Notes under the pieces: model-generated
Databases searched by the model: none
What the model saw: the letters and a program-made list of their open reading frames with translations, nothing else
What the model was told of the DNA's origin: nothing
Program-made: the position numbers and the translations under genes
Shown: positions 29,119 to 37,764 of the stretch, piece by piece
How positions within the stretch are numbered: the stretch's first letter is position 1
How the letters are laid out: each line of letters opens with the position of its first letter
DNA from: Sphingomonas palmae
GTDB taxonomy: Bacteria > Pseudomonadota > Alphaproteobacteria > Sphingomonadales > Sphingomonadaceae
Direction of reading: 5' to 3'
NCBI RefSeq assembly: GCF_900109565.1
Contig: NZ_FNZZ01000005.1
Location: forward strand, 1-64,000
Length of the DNA stretch: 64,000 nt

Positions 29119-30222
29119 TCAGGTCGAGTAGAGGATGCGTGCGGCCGGCAGCGCGTCGGCGATCTGACGTTCGAAGAAGCCGCGCAGGCTGCGCATCGTC
29201 GCGGCGTCGTACACCTGCTTCTCCGCACCGAACTTGGTCCGCTTGGTGACGCGATTGGTTTCGCTCATGTCGAGCGCGGAGCCGGGATACCAGCTGTCGA
29301 GCACCGCCTTCGAGCCCGTGTTGAAGCGATGGGTGATCAGCTCCACCGTCAGGTCGAGGTCGGGCAGTCCCGCGAGCGCCGCGGCCGCGTCGGCGATCAG
29401 CGCGCCGTACGCCTCCTCCCATCCCGCCGCCGCGATGATCGGCGCGATCGTCAGCCCGACCGGGTAACCCGCCGTAGCCATTCGCGCGAGCGCCGCCAGT
29501 CGGTCGTGGACGCGCGCGGTGCCGCCCTCGAACCGCGCGAACGCCGGCGGGTTGAGCGAGGCGCGCATCCGCGTGCGTCCGCCGTGATCGAGTGCGAGCA
29601 GCGGGGTAACGTCGGCGAACTTGGTGGTGAACCGCAGCTGCGCGTCCGCCTGCCACGCTCCGAACCACGCGATCGCGGCGGACAGCGACCCTGTCAGCGG
29701 CTCTAGTGCGAGCGGATCGGTGTAGCACGACGCCTCGAACGTCGTGCCCTCGTGTGCGCGCGCGTCCGAGCGCGAAGTGATCGTCCCCCGCCCCAGATAG
29801 TCGGGCAACGTGCCCAATATCTCGTCGAGATTGGCGTAGACGCGCGTGATCGGCGGACCTTTGAGCGACCCGGCGAGATAGCAGTAGCTGCAATGCGCCG
29901 GGCAGCCTTCCGCCAGATCGACGCGCCAGTCGGCGCTAGGCGCGATCGGTTGCAACCGGCGTTTCGACGGCGGCGCGACCGTGACCGCGAGCGTGTTCTT
30001 CGCCTCGGCATAGGCACGGCGCGGATCGTCGGGAAAGGCGAGGTTGAGCCGGTCGCCCGCGAGCGCGACCACCTTGATCCCCTGCGCCGCCGCCCGCTCG
30101 GCGATCTGGCGGCCGTGCGCGAAGGTCATCGCCGATCGCGTCACCAGCACGCGCCTGGGCCGCCATGCACGCGGCGCCCGCGCGCCCGACGCTTGCTGAT
30201 CCACTGGTGCCGCTGTCGCCAT
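29119..30222 (-). CDS. Radical SAM protein, spore photoproduct lyase family
   Basis: A 367-aa protein of the SplB family. EGCPAHCSYCYL places the three Cys (107, 111, 114) that bind the [4Fe-4S] cluster and S-adenosylmethionine. TRVYANLDEIL, FEASCYTDPLALEPLTG and ELITHRFN match the SPL barrel. True SPL repairs the thymine dimer of spores, yet this organism type does not sporulate, so the substrate is probably another UV lesion or nucleic-acid modification. The N-terminal 80 residues form a Rossmann-like domain also seen in SplB. Transcribed divergently from a small membrane-protein gene. Confidence 0.85.
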   Translation of the reverse strand: MATAAPVDQQASGARAPRAWRPRRVLVTRSAMTFAHGRQIAERAAAQGIKVVALAGDRLNLAFPDDPRRAYAEAKNTLAVTVAPPSKRRLQPIAPSADWRVDLAEGCPAHCSYCYLAGSLKGPPITRVYANLDEILGTLPDYLGRGTITSRSDARAHEGTTFEASCYTDPLALEPLTGSLSAAIAWFGAWQADAQLRFTTKFADVTPLLALDHGGRTRMRASLNPPAFARFEGGTARVHDRLAALARMATAGYPVGLTIAPIIAAAGWEEAYGALIADAAAALAGLPDLDLTVELITHRFNTGSKAVLDSWYPGSALDMSETNRVTKRTKFGAEKQVYDAATMRSLRGFFERQIADALPAARILYST

Positions 30223-30334
30223 CGCGCATCAACGAGCGGCACCGCGCCTGTGTCCCGTCACATGCGAGGTGAGCGGGATCGATCGGCGTGCCCGCGTGGT
30301 TACACGCTCCATCGAGCAGCAAGGTACGAGGAAG

Positions 30335-30469
30335 ATGAGCGAGCACATCGAGAGCGAGGCATTCCACGAACAATCGGAAGTGCCGATCAGCTACGGGCTA
30401 TACTATCTCGCCTTCCTGCTCGTCGCGACGCTGACGATGCTGCTGATCGCGGGCAACGTGATCGGCTGA
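30335..30469 (+). CDS. Small single-pass membrane protein, 44 aa
   Basis: Starts MSEHIESEAFHEQSEV, an acidic cytoplasmic head, followed by one hydrophobic helix LYYLAFLLVATLTMLLIAGNVIG reaching the C-terminus. AGGAAG directly precedes the ATG. I do not recognise the family. The layout recalls small accessory subunits of membrane complexes or stress-induced membrane peptides. It lies between the SPL-like and LLM genes, and nothing nearby fixes a role. Confidence 0.6.
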   Translation: MSEHIESEAFHEQSEVPISYGLYYLAFLLVATLTMLLIAGNVIG

Positions 30470-30490
30470 TCCCTGCCACGCCTAGACAGA

Positions 30491-31510
30491 TCAACGCCAG
30501 CCGAGCGCGGGCGCGACATGCGTCAGAATGCTCTCGATCACGTGCGCGTTATAGTCGACGCCGAGCTGGTTGGGCACGGTCAGCAGCAACGTGTCGGCCT
30601 CCGCGATCGCCTCGTCGCCGCGTAGCTGCTCGATCAGGCGATCGGGTTCGGCGGCGTAGGAGCGCCCGAACACGGCGCGCATGTTGTCGATGATCCCGAC
30701 CTGATCGCCACCCTCGCCGTCGCGCCCGAAATAGGCGCGGTCGAGGTCGTTGGTGATCGCGAAGATCGATCGCGACACCGACACACGCGGGCGGCGCTGG
30801 TGTCCGGCCTTGTCCCACGCGTCGCGGTAGAGGCGAATCTGTTTCGCCTGCTGAACGTGGAACGGCTCGCCGGTCTCATCTGCCTTCAGCGTCGAGCTCT
30901 GCAGGTTCATGCCCATCTGCGCCGCCCATACCGCGGTCGCATTGGCACCCGATCCCCACCAGATACGATCGCGCAGACCCGGTGAATGCGGCTCGAGCCG
31001 TAGCAGCCCGGGCGGATTGGCGAACATCGGGCGCGGGTTGGGCTGCGCGAAACCCTCGCCTTTCAGCAGCTCGAGGAACACCTCGGCGTGGCGGCGCCCC
31101 ATGTCGGCATCGCTCTGCCCCTCGGCGGGCGCGTAGCCGAAATAGCGCCAGCCATCGATCACCTGCTCGGGCGAGCCGCGGCTTAATCCAAGTTGCAGCC
31201 GCCCGCCGCCGATCAGGTCGGCCGACCCTGCGTCCTCCGCCATGTAGAAGGGATTTTCATAGCGCATGTCGATCACGCCGGTGCCGATCTCGATCCGGCT
31301 CGTCTTCGCGCCGACCGCGGCGAGCAGCGGGAACGGCGACGCGAGCTGCTGCGCGAAATGGTGGACGCGGAAATAGGCGCCGTCCGCGCCAAGCTGCTCG
31401 GCGGCGACCGCTAAGTCGATCGATTGCAGCAGCACGTCGCGCGCCGAACGCGTCGCCGATTGTGCGGAAGCGGACCAGTGCCCGAACGACAGAAAACCGA
31501 TGCTTTTCAT
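30491..31510 (-). CDS. LLM-class flavin-dependent oxidoreductase (luciferase-like)
   Basis: A 339-aa monooxygenase-like protein of the bacterial luciferase superfamily, probably using FMNH2 supplied by a reductase. KSIGFLSFGHW begins the barrel, GADGAYFRVHHFAQQLASPF is the classic substrate-side segment, GTGVIDMRYENPFYMAEDAGSADLIGGGRLQLGLSRG carries the flavin site, and a long insertion before GSGANATA resembles alkanal monooxygenase-like members. The start at the internal ATG has GGAG just upstream. Function beyond fold is unknown. Confidence 0.87.
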   Translation of the reverse strand: MKSIGFLSFGHWSASAQSATRSARDVLLQSIDLAVAAEQLGADGAYFRVHHFAQQLASPFPLLAAVGAKTSRIEIGTGVIDMRYENPFYMAEDAGSADLIGGGRLQLGLSRGSPEQVIDGWRYFGYAPAEGQSDADMGRRHAEVFLELLKGEGFAQPNPRPMFANPPGLLRLEPHSPGLRDRIWWGSGANATAVWAAQMGMNLQSSTLKADETGEPFHVQQAKQIRLYRDAWDKAGHQRRPRVSVSRSIFAITNDLDRAYFGRDGEGGDQVGIIDNMRAVFGRSYAAEPDRLIEQLRGDEAIAEADTLLLTVPNQLGVDYNAHVIESILTHVAPALGWR

Positions 31511-31647
31511 GCGCTCCAAGCTGGCGGCGACGCGCGGGCGGGACAAGGTCGCGCACCGAACAGCATCGTTTCGCGACAGCACCGCCGTTCGAGCAAAATG
31601 TAAGCCTCTGCGGTTGCCGCAATGCTGCACTTGCTCAACATGCGCAC

Positions 31648-31911
31648 GTGCCGGACCAACGCGCCTTTCTGATGCTGACGCTGTTGCGCGTGGCAGAGGG
31701 CGGCGACGTCGTGGCGGATGATCTGCGCGCCGGCGTGCCCGATCCCGCCACGCTCGACGCCGACGAGCGCGAGGCGCTGACCGAATTGCAATTGTGGATT
31801 GAGGACCGCGACATCCACGTGGGCGAAAGCAATTACACGCGGTTCAAGCGCGAGTGGATGCGCGACCGGCTGGCGGTGCTGCGCGACGCCCCGGCCAGAA
31901 ACGATCGCTAA
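31648..31911 (+). CDS. Small acidic hypothetical protein, 87 aa
   Basis: Reads VPDQRAFLMLTLLRVAEGG, then an acidic helix-rich middle (DPATLDADEREALTELQLW) and a basic end (RFKREWMRDRLAVL). No domain is recognised and no ribosome site is clear at either the GTG or an ATG eight codons later. Codon-position GC pattern and absence of a better frame support coding. Transcribed towards the small membrane-protein gene. Confidence 0.5.
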   Translation: MPDQRAFLMLTLLRVAEGGDVVADDLRAGVPDPATLDADEREALTELQLWIEDRDIHVGESNYTRFKREWMRDRLAVLRDAPARNDR

Positions 31912-31940
31912 ACGCCCGGTCGATCCCGGGCCCCGCGTAG

Positions 31941-32354
31941 ATGATCGATCCGTCAGGTGCGGGTCAGCGCGGCGTCATGCCTGCGACCGCATGCACGCCG
32001 GCGATGGAAGGTTCCACGATCACCGATGCGGCGCGGCAGCGCCGACGCCAGCTCGACGAGCGGATCTGCCGGCTGATCTGTCCGATCGCCTCGGCGATGG
32101 TCGGCGTGTGCCTGACCGGCATCGGGCTGCTCCACGTATCGATCGCGATCGGGCGGCGCGCCGGCATCGCCGACGATCTGCTCGCGGTCGATGCATTGCT
32201 GTTCCTCGTCGCGACGCTCGCGTCCTATTTCTCGCTGCGCAGTCTCGATCATCGCCGGCTGCACGCGATGGAGCGGGTGGCCGACGCGACCTTCATCACC
32301 GCGATGCTGCTGACCGCCGCCTGTTTCGTCATCACCTACGCGCTCGGCCTGTAA
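31941..32354 (+). CDS. Predicted three-helix membrane protein
   Basis: A 137-aa protein with an N-terminal charged head (RQRRRQLDERI) and three hydrophobic segments: ICPIASAMVGVCLTGIGLL, LLAVDALLFLVATLASYFSL, and TFITAMLLTAACFVITYAL. No family is recognised. Later ATGs at codons 13 and 22 are also possible starts, and none has a good ribosome site. It ends 9 bases from the convergent GNAT gene. Confidence 0.6.
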   Translation: MIDPSGAGQRGVMPATACTPAMEGSTITDAARQRRRQLDERICRLICPIASAMVGVCLTGIGLLHVSIAIGRRAGIADDLLAVDALLFLVATLASYFSLRSLDHRRLHAMERVADATFITAMLLTAACFVITYALGL

Positions 32355-32363
32355 GTGGATCGA

Positions 32364-32876
32364 TCAGCGCAGACGCCGCCTGACGCGCACCAGTGAAGGC
32401 TCGTCGGGAACCGGCTCGGTCGCGAAGCCCATCTGGCGTTGCAGCATGATCGATTCGTGATTCTCGCGGTCTTCGATCGACAGCATGGTCGCGTAGCCCG
32501 CGTTGATCGCGTAGCCGACGAGGTAGTCGAGCAACGTCCACCCGACGCCGCGCCCCTTCGAAGCGGCGCGGATCATGATCGCGACCTCGCATTGCTCGCC
32601 ATCGGCATCGCCCTTCAACGTCGCCGACGCGATCACCTCGCGGCGCTCGTCGAAGGCGAGGAAGCTGGTGTGGCGCGCGCGCGGGTCGGACAAAAGCTCG
32701 GCGAAGCGTTCCTGGCTCAGCTCTCGCCCGCCCGACAGGAAGCGGAAGCGCAGATCCTCTGCCGATACCTGCCGGAACAGCTCGGCGAGCGTCTCCTCGT
32801 CGCGGCGCGTGACCGGTCGGAGGAAGAAGCGGAAGCCGGTACGCGTCACCAGCGTCTCGGTCTCGTCCCACTTCAT
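32364..32876 (-). CDS. GNAT-family N-acetyltransferase
   Basis: A 170-aa single-domain acetyltransferase. FFLRPVTRRDEETLAELFRQ starts the fold, CEVAIMIRAASKGRGVGWTLL contains the acetyl-CoA pyrophosphate loop in the form KGRGVG, and GYATMLSIEDRENHESIMLQRQMGF is the C-terminal strand region. The EDLRFRFLSGG segment resembles the GNAT domain fused to acetyl-CoA synthetase-like acyltransferases (Pat), so a protein-lysine acetyltransferase is conceivable. Confidence 0.82.
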   Translation of the reverse strand: MKWDETETLVTRTGFRFFLRPVTRRDEETLAELFRQVSAEDLRFRFLSGGRELSQERFAELLSDPRARHTSFLAFDERREVIASATLKGDADGEQCEVAIMIRAASKGRGVGWTLLDYLVGYAINAGYATMLSIEDRENHESIMLQRQMGFATEPVPDEPSLVRVRRRLR

Positions 32877-33094
32877 CGTCCGTCTCCTGTGCGCTCGGCC
32901 ATTTCTTTGGTGCAGCCTCCCCCAAGAAACGGCCGAGCGCGCGTTCCGCTCCGCATCCGACCGCGACGCTTTCGTGCGGCGCGTGCGAACTAACCCAGGT
33001 CACAAACATTCTGATGCGTGAACCACGGTCAAGGAACGCGCGTGCCCCACTTCATCCTTTCCGGCGAGCAGCCGCGCGTGGCGCGGGTGATCCG

Positions 33095-34921
33095 ATGAAC
33101 CTGCTCTCCCATCTGCTGTCGCGCGCGCATGCTTCGGCCGACCAGGCGGCACGGATCGACGGCTATTTGCCGCTCGAACGTTACGGAGCGCTCGGCGACG
33201 GACGCTCGGTCGCGCTGTCGGGCAGCGACGGGTCGATCGACTGGTGGTGCGTGCCCAACATGGATTCAGCCCCGCTGTTCGACCGTCTGCTCGACGCGGA
33301 GAATGGCGGGCGCTTCGTGCTGCAACCGACCGAATCGTTCACGGTCGAGCGGCGCTACCGCGACGAGAGCAACGTGCTGGAAACCGTGTTCACGACCGCC
33401 TCGGGCCGTGCGCGACTGACCGAATCAATGAACAGCGGCACCGCCGGGCGCCTGCCGTGGGCGGAACTGGCACGCCGGGTCGAGGGGATCGAGGGGCAGG
33501 TCGCGTTCGACCTCGTCATGCGTCCCGGACGGCGCGGCGACACGGTCAACCCGTATCATTCCACCATCGGCGAGCACACCGTCTTCCACGTCGAGCGCGT
33601 GCTGGGGCTGTTCGTCCACGACGATGCCGTGGTGTGCGATTGGGCGGACGAGGGGATCACCGGCACGCTGAGCGTCGCTGCGGGTGAACGCTGCACCGTC
33701 GCGATCGTCGCCGGCCGTGACGAGCCGCTGGTCGCACCCGACATCCGCCAGATCGATGAGCGGATCGACGTGTCCGACCAGGAATGGCGCGACTGGTGCG
33801 CGCGCGTGTCCTACTCGGGCGCGGACCGCGACGCGTTCCTGCGCAGCGCGCTGGCATTGAAGCTGCTGCTCTACTCGCCGTCGGGTGCGATCGCGGCGGC
33901 GGCGACGACCTCGGTACCCGAAGGGATCGGGGACGAGAAGAACTGGGACTATCGCTACGCCTGGATCCGCGACGCAGGCTATACGATCAAGGCATTCCTG
34001 GCCGCGGGCGCGGAGGCCGAGGCGAAGGCGGCGTTCACCTGGCTGCTGAACCAGCTGCGCGAGACGGGAACGCGGGTCTGCTACACGCTCGGCGGCGGGG
34101 TGGTGCCGGACGTGTCCGAATGGGCGATGCCGGGCTATCGCGGGTCGACACCCGTCGTGACCGGCAACCTCGCCACCGATCAGCAGCAGCACGGCGTGTA
34201 CGGCGACATCTTCGAGACGGCAGCCTGTTTCGTCGCGTGCGGCAACATCCTCGACAGCGCGAGCGCCGAATTGCTCGCGCATCTGGCGGACGAATGCGCC
34301 GATCGCTGGCGCACGCCCGACGCAGGCATGTGGGAGCTGCAGGACGAGCAGCATTACACCATGTCCAAAATCAGCTGCTGGCAGGCACTCGCCCGCGCGG
34401 TCGAGCTGGCGGACCAGGGGCAATTGCCGACCACCTGCCGCGAACGCTGGAGCCGCGAGCGCGACCGGATCGCGCGCTGGATCGAGGACGAGTGCTGGTC
34501 GGAGACGAAGCAGGCCTTCGTCATGTATCCCGGCAGCGACAAGCTCGACGCGTCGCTGGCGCTGGCGGTCCGTTTCGGCTTCGACGGGCGCGAGCGATTG
34601 AAGCTGACGCTCGACGCGATCGACCGCGAGCTGGGCGCGGGCGCGTTCCACTATCGCTACTCGGGGATGGAGAAGGAGGAAGGCTGTTTCGTCGCCTGCT
34701 CGTTCTGGATGATCGAGGCGCTGTCCGAACTGGGTCACCGCGACGAGGCACGCGCGCGGCTCGAACGGCTCACGCAGGCCTTGTCGCACGGCAACGGCAT
34801 CCTGTCGGAGATGATCGATCCGGAGAGCGGCGCCTTTCTGGGCAACCTGCCGCAGGGGTTGAGCCATCTGGCGCACGTCATGGCACTCGCCGCACTGGAT
34901 GAGAAAGCGGACTGCGACTGA
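33095..34921 (+). CDS. Glycoside hydrolase family 15 protein (glucoamylase/trehalase-like)
   Basis: A 608-aa inverting glycosidase of the alpha/alpha-barrel type, with no signal peptide. The N-terminal beta-sandwich begins LPLERYGALGDGRSVALSGSDGSIDWWCVP, typical of bacterial GH15. The active site includes NWDYRYAWIRDAGYT (near residues 285-300) and the general-base region around MEKEEGCFVACSFWMIEAL. Family members act on starch oligosaccharides, glucodextran or trehalose; cytoplasmic actinobacterial-type proteins of this architecture are trehalases. Trehalose or maltooligosaccharide turnover under stress is plausible, since a stress-type SDR follows 48 bases downstream. Confidence 0.88.
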   Translation: MNLLSHLLSRAHASADQAARIDGYLPLERYGALGDGRSVALSGSDGSIDWWCVPNMDSAPLFDRLLDAENGGRFVLQPTESFTVERRYRDESNVLETVFTTASGRARLTESMNSGTAGRLPWAELARRVEGIEGQVAFDLVMRPGRRGDTVNPYHSTIGEHTVFHVERVLGLFVHDDAVVCDWADEGITGTLSVAAGERCTVAIVAGRDEPLVAPDIRQIDERIDVSDQEWRDWCARVSYSGADRDAFLRSALALKLLLYSPSGAIAAAATTSVPEGIGDEKNWDYRYAWIRDAGYTIKAFLAAGAEAEAKAAFTWLLNQLRETGTRVCYTLGGGVVPDVSEWAMPGYRGSTPVVTGNLATDQQQHGVYGDIFETAACFVACGNILDSASAELLAHLADECADRWRTPDAGMWELQDEQHYTMSKISCWQALARAVELADQGQLPTTCRERWSRERDRIARWIEDECWSETKQAFVMYPGSDKLDASLALAVRFGFDGRERLKLTLDAIDRELGAGAFHYRYSGMEKEEGCFVACSFWMIEALSELGHRDEARARLERLTQALSHGNGILSEMIDPESGAFLGNLPQGLSHLAHVMALAALDEKADCD

Positions 34922-34969
34922 TCGCGCGCTCGCGCGTTCGCACCCCGTCCCCCCCACAGGAGTAGATAC

Positions 34970-35863
34970 ATGACCGATCGCATGACGATGCAGGATCCGC
35001 GCGCGCAATATCCCAAGCCGCCGTTCCCGCGCCAGCCGCAGCCCGTGCCGGGCGAGGCGCGCAAGATGGACCCGGTGCCCGACCACGGCGAGACGAGCTA
35101 CAAGGGCGCGGGCAAGCTGACCGGACGCAAAGCGCTCGTCACCGGTGCCGACAGCGGAATCGGCCGCGCCGCCGCGATCGCGTTCGCGCGCGAGGGTGCC
35201 GATGTCGCCATCTCCTACCTTCCCGCCGAGGAAGCCGACGCGGCCGAGGTGGTGAAGCTGATCGAGGCGGAGGGTCGCACCGCGGTCGCGCTGCCAGGCG
35301 ACATCACGAATGAGGATTGGTGCCGCGACCTGGTGTCGCAGGCGGTCGACAAGCTCGGCGGGCTCGACGTGCTGGTCATCAACGCAGGCCATCAGCAGAG
35401 CCGCGAGAACCTGTTCGAGGTGTCGTCGAAGGATTTCGACGAGACGATGAAGACCAACCTGTACGCGATGCACTGGATCACGCAGGCGGCGGTGCCGCAC
35501 CTGCCCGCGGGCGCGGCGATTATCACCACCGCCTCGGTCCAGGCGTATGATCCCTCTGCGACGCTGCTCGATTACGCGACCACCAAGGCGGGGATCGTCG
35601 CCTATACCAAGGCGCTGGCCGCGCAGCTGCTGGAGAAAGGCATCCGCGCCAATGTCGTCGCGCCGGGACCGTTCTGGACGCCGCTGCAATCGTCGGGTGG
35701 CCAGCCACCCAAGGCGGTGATGCACTTCGGCGAGAAGAGCGCCTATGGTCGCCCCGGTCAGCCGGTCGAGATCGCGCCCGTCTACGTCCTGCTCGCCAGC
35801 CAGGAGGCGAGCTACATCAACGGTGAGGTGTACGGCGTCACCGGCGGCGCGGGTATCGCCTGA
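34970..35863 (+). CDS. SDR-family oxidoreductase, YghA-like
   Basis: A 297-aa NAD(P)-dependent reductase. A Pro-rich N-terminal extension (QYPKPPFPRQPQP) is typical of the YghA/YdaD stress group. The cofactor loop is TGADSGIGRAAA, NAG appears as VINAGHQ, and the catalytic triad is Ser in TTASVQAYD plus Tyr and Lys in LDYATTKAG. ACAGGAGTAGATAC gives a strong ribosome site. Members reduce small aldehydes or ketones and are often stress-induced. Likely co-transcribed with the GH15 gene. Confidence 0.9.
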   Translation: MTDRMTMQDPRAQYPKPPFPRQPQPVPGEARKMDPVPDHGETSYKGAGKLTGRKALVTGADSGIGRAAAIAFAREGADVAISYLPAEEADAAEVVKLIEAEGRTAVALPGDITNEDWCRDLVSQAVDKLGGLDVLVINAGHQQSRENLFEVSSKDFDETMKTNLYAMHWITQAAVPHLPAGAAIITTASVQAYDPSATLLDYATTKAGIVAYTKALAAQLLEKGIRANVVAPGPFWTPLQSSGGQPPKAVMHFGEKSAYGRPGQPVEIAPVYVLLASQEASYINGEVYGVTGGAGIA

Positions 35864-35877
35864 TCTGCCGGGCAGCG

Positions 35878-35902
35878 GCTCGCCCCTGCGACAGGGGTGA
35901 GC
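35878..35902. terminator. Hairpin between convergent SDR and small-protein genes
   Basis: GCTCGCCCCT/AGGGGTGAGC, a 10-bp stem with one G-U pair and the loop GCGAC, sits in the 69-base gap between two convergent genes. No T-run follows. The position suggests a shared transcript end. Confidence 0.4.
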
Positions 35903-35932
35903 AGCTGCGCCGACTGGGGATGGGAGGCGGCG

Positions 35933-36196
35933 CTACAGTCCGAGCCGCGACAGTGCCGCAGCCACTTCCTCGCTGACCTCCTCGCCCTGACGCGGGATCA
36001 GGCGGTTGAGCAATGTCTGCACACGCTTCTGCGCCACCTGCAACGTCTTGTGCCGAACCTCGCGCGTCGCGTTGGTGCGCCACGATGGACTCTCGCCCAG
36101 CAGCGCGGCCCATTTCGCCTCTTCCGCAGCGAGGGTCGCCAGCGCGAGCCGCAATCCATCGCGGCGGCCGCGCGCGTAATCCTCATTCTCCGGCAT
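35933..36196 (-). CDS. Small helical hypothetical protein, 87 aa
   Basis: Begins MPENEDYARGRRDGLRLAL and continues as one amphipathic, charged helical protein (AEEAKWAALLG, TLQVAQKRVQTLLNRLIPRQGEE). No family is recognised. AGGAG 8 bases before this ATG fixes the start; the longer reading has no ribosome site. It diverges from the flavoprotein gene. Confidence 0.65.
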   Translation of the reverse strand: MPENEDYARGRRDGLRLALATLAAEEAKWAALLGESPSWRTNATREVRHKTLQVAQKRVQTLLNRLIPRQGEEVSEEVAAALSRLGL

Positions 36197-36338
36197 TCGC
36201 GCACGTCTCCTTTCGTCATCGCAACGCGCCGGCTTTCCCGCGTGATCCACCGGCTATTTGTCCCTGTCGGCGGAACCGGCGTGGGTTCAATATCTTGATG
36301 CAGGATATAATCGGACACGACGTCCGCGGAGACGAGCA

Positions 36339-37691
36339 GTGACCGACAGAACATGCGACGTGATCGTGATCGGTGCCGGCACCGCCGGGTTGAAGGCGTA
36401 CAAGGCCGCAACCGCGCGCGGCGCCGACACCGTCATCATCGAATGCGGCCCCGGCGGATCGACGTGCACGCGCGTCGGCTGCATGCCGTCCAAGCTGCTG
36501 ATCGCCGCGGCACGCACCGCACACGAAGCACGCGGCGCCAACCCGTTCGGCGTGAAGACGGGCGCGGTCGAGATCGACGTGCCCGCAATGTGGGCGCGGC
36601 TGCGGCGCGAGCGCGACCGGTTCGTCGACTCGGTTCTCGACGACTATCACGCCATCCCGGCCTCGCAGGTCGTCCACGGCACCGCGCGGTTCGACGGTCC
36701 AGATGCGGTCCGCGTCGGCGAAACTCGCATCGTCGCGCGCGGCGGAATCGTCATCGCGACGGGCGCGCGCCCGGTCGTGCCCGACAGCCTCGATCCCGTC
36801 CGCGACCTCGTCCACACGCACGAGACGATCTTCGAACTCGACACACTGCCCAGGCGGCTGGCGGTGCTCGGCGCCGGGCCGCTCGGCCTCGAACTCGCGC
36901 AGGCCTTCGCGCGGCTGGGCGTCGCGGTCAGCGTGTTCGATCCCGGCGACACACTGGGTGGCCTGTCCGATCCGGTCGCCAACGACGCCGCGATCGATGC
37001 GATAAGTTCGGAGATCGACCTGCACCTCGGCGTCGAGGCCAAGGCCGAACGCGCCGGCAACGCGGCGCGTTTGACCTGGGACGGCGGCGAGATCGAGGTC
37101 GACCTGATCCTCGCCGCGACGGGGCGCAAGCCGGCGCTCGACACGCTCGACCTCGCGACAACCGGGATCGCGCTCGACGATCACGGCACGCCGCTGTTCG
37201 ACGAAGCCAGCCGCCGCTGCGGCGACAGTCGCATCTTCATCGCCGGCGACGCGAATGCCTGGCGACCGGTGCTGCACGAGGCGGCGCGTGGCGGGCAGAT
37301 CGCGGGCGATGTCGCTGCGGGCGGTGCGCCGCGGCGCACGCTTCCGTCGCTGGCGATCGCCTTTACCGAGCCCAACATCGTTCAGGTCGGCACCGGCTTC
37401 ACCGACCTGCCCGAGGATGCGCGGATCGGCTGCGCCAAGGTATGCGATAATGGCCGTGCTACCGCGGACGGGCACGACCAGGGCGTGGTCCGCCTGTACG
37501 GCGACGCGGACGGCAAGCTGATGGGCGCGAGCATCGTCGTGCCGGAGGGCGAACACCTCGGCCACCTCGTCGCACTCGCGCTCGACCGCGACATGGATGC
37601 CGCTACATTCGCCAATCAGGCGTGGTACCATCCGACGATCGAGGAACTGCTCCAGAGCGCCGCGCGCGATCTGGCGGGGATCGAGGATTGA
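36339..37691 (+). CDS. Dihydrolipoamide dehydrogenase-like flavoprotein disulfide reductase
   Basis: A 450-aa class I pyridine-nucleotide disulfide oxidoreductase. FAD site VIGAGTAGLKAYKAA; redox-active Cys43 and Cys48 in STCTRVGCMPSK; NAD site VLGAGPLGLELAQAFARLG; second FAD contact IFIAGDANAW; and the C-terminal YHPTIEELL with the His and Glu base pair. All catalytic elements are intact. It is distant from the Lpd of dehydrogenase complexes, and no lipoyl-complex genes are near, so the disulfide substrate is open. GTG start behind GGAG, with an in-frame upstream extension rejected for lacking a ribosome site. Confidence 0.88.
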   Translation: MTDRTCDVIVIGAGTAGLKAYKAATARGADTVIIECGPGGSTCTRVGCMPSKLLIAAARTAHEARGANPFGVKTGAVEIDVPAMWARLRRERDRFVDSVLDDYHAIPASQVVHGTARFDGPDAVRVGETRIVARGGIVIATGARPVVPDSLDPVRDLVHTHETIFELDTLPRRLAVLGAGPLGLELAQAFARLGVAVSVFDPGDTLGGLSDPVANDAAIDAISSEIDLHLGVEAKAERAGNAARLTWDGGEIEVDLILAATGRKPALDTLDLATTGIALDDHGTPLFDEASRRCGDSRIFIAGDANAWRPVLHEAARGGQIAGDVAAGGAPRRTLPSLAIAFTEPNIVQVGTGFTDLPEDARIGCAKVCDNGRATADGHDQGVVRLYGDADGKLMGASIVVPEGEHLGHLVALALDRDMDAATFANQAWYHPTIEELLQSAARDLAGIED

Positions 37692-37764
37692 AGCGCTGCC
37701 CGCTTATCGGCACGCGCCTTTCCACGTGACCGATCGGGTGCACGATCTCAGGTCATCGTAGTGA

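Noticed and set aside
33425..35725. 766-codon frame antisense to the GH15 and SDR genes
   Set aside because: It spans two well-identified genes and the gap between them and has low-complexity shadow composition.
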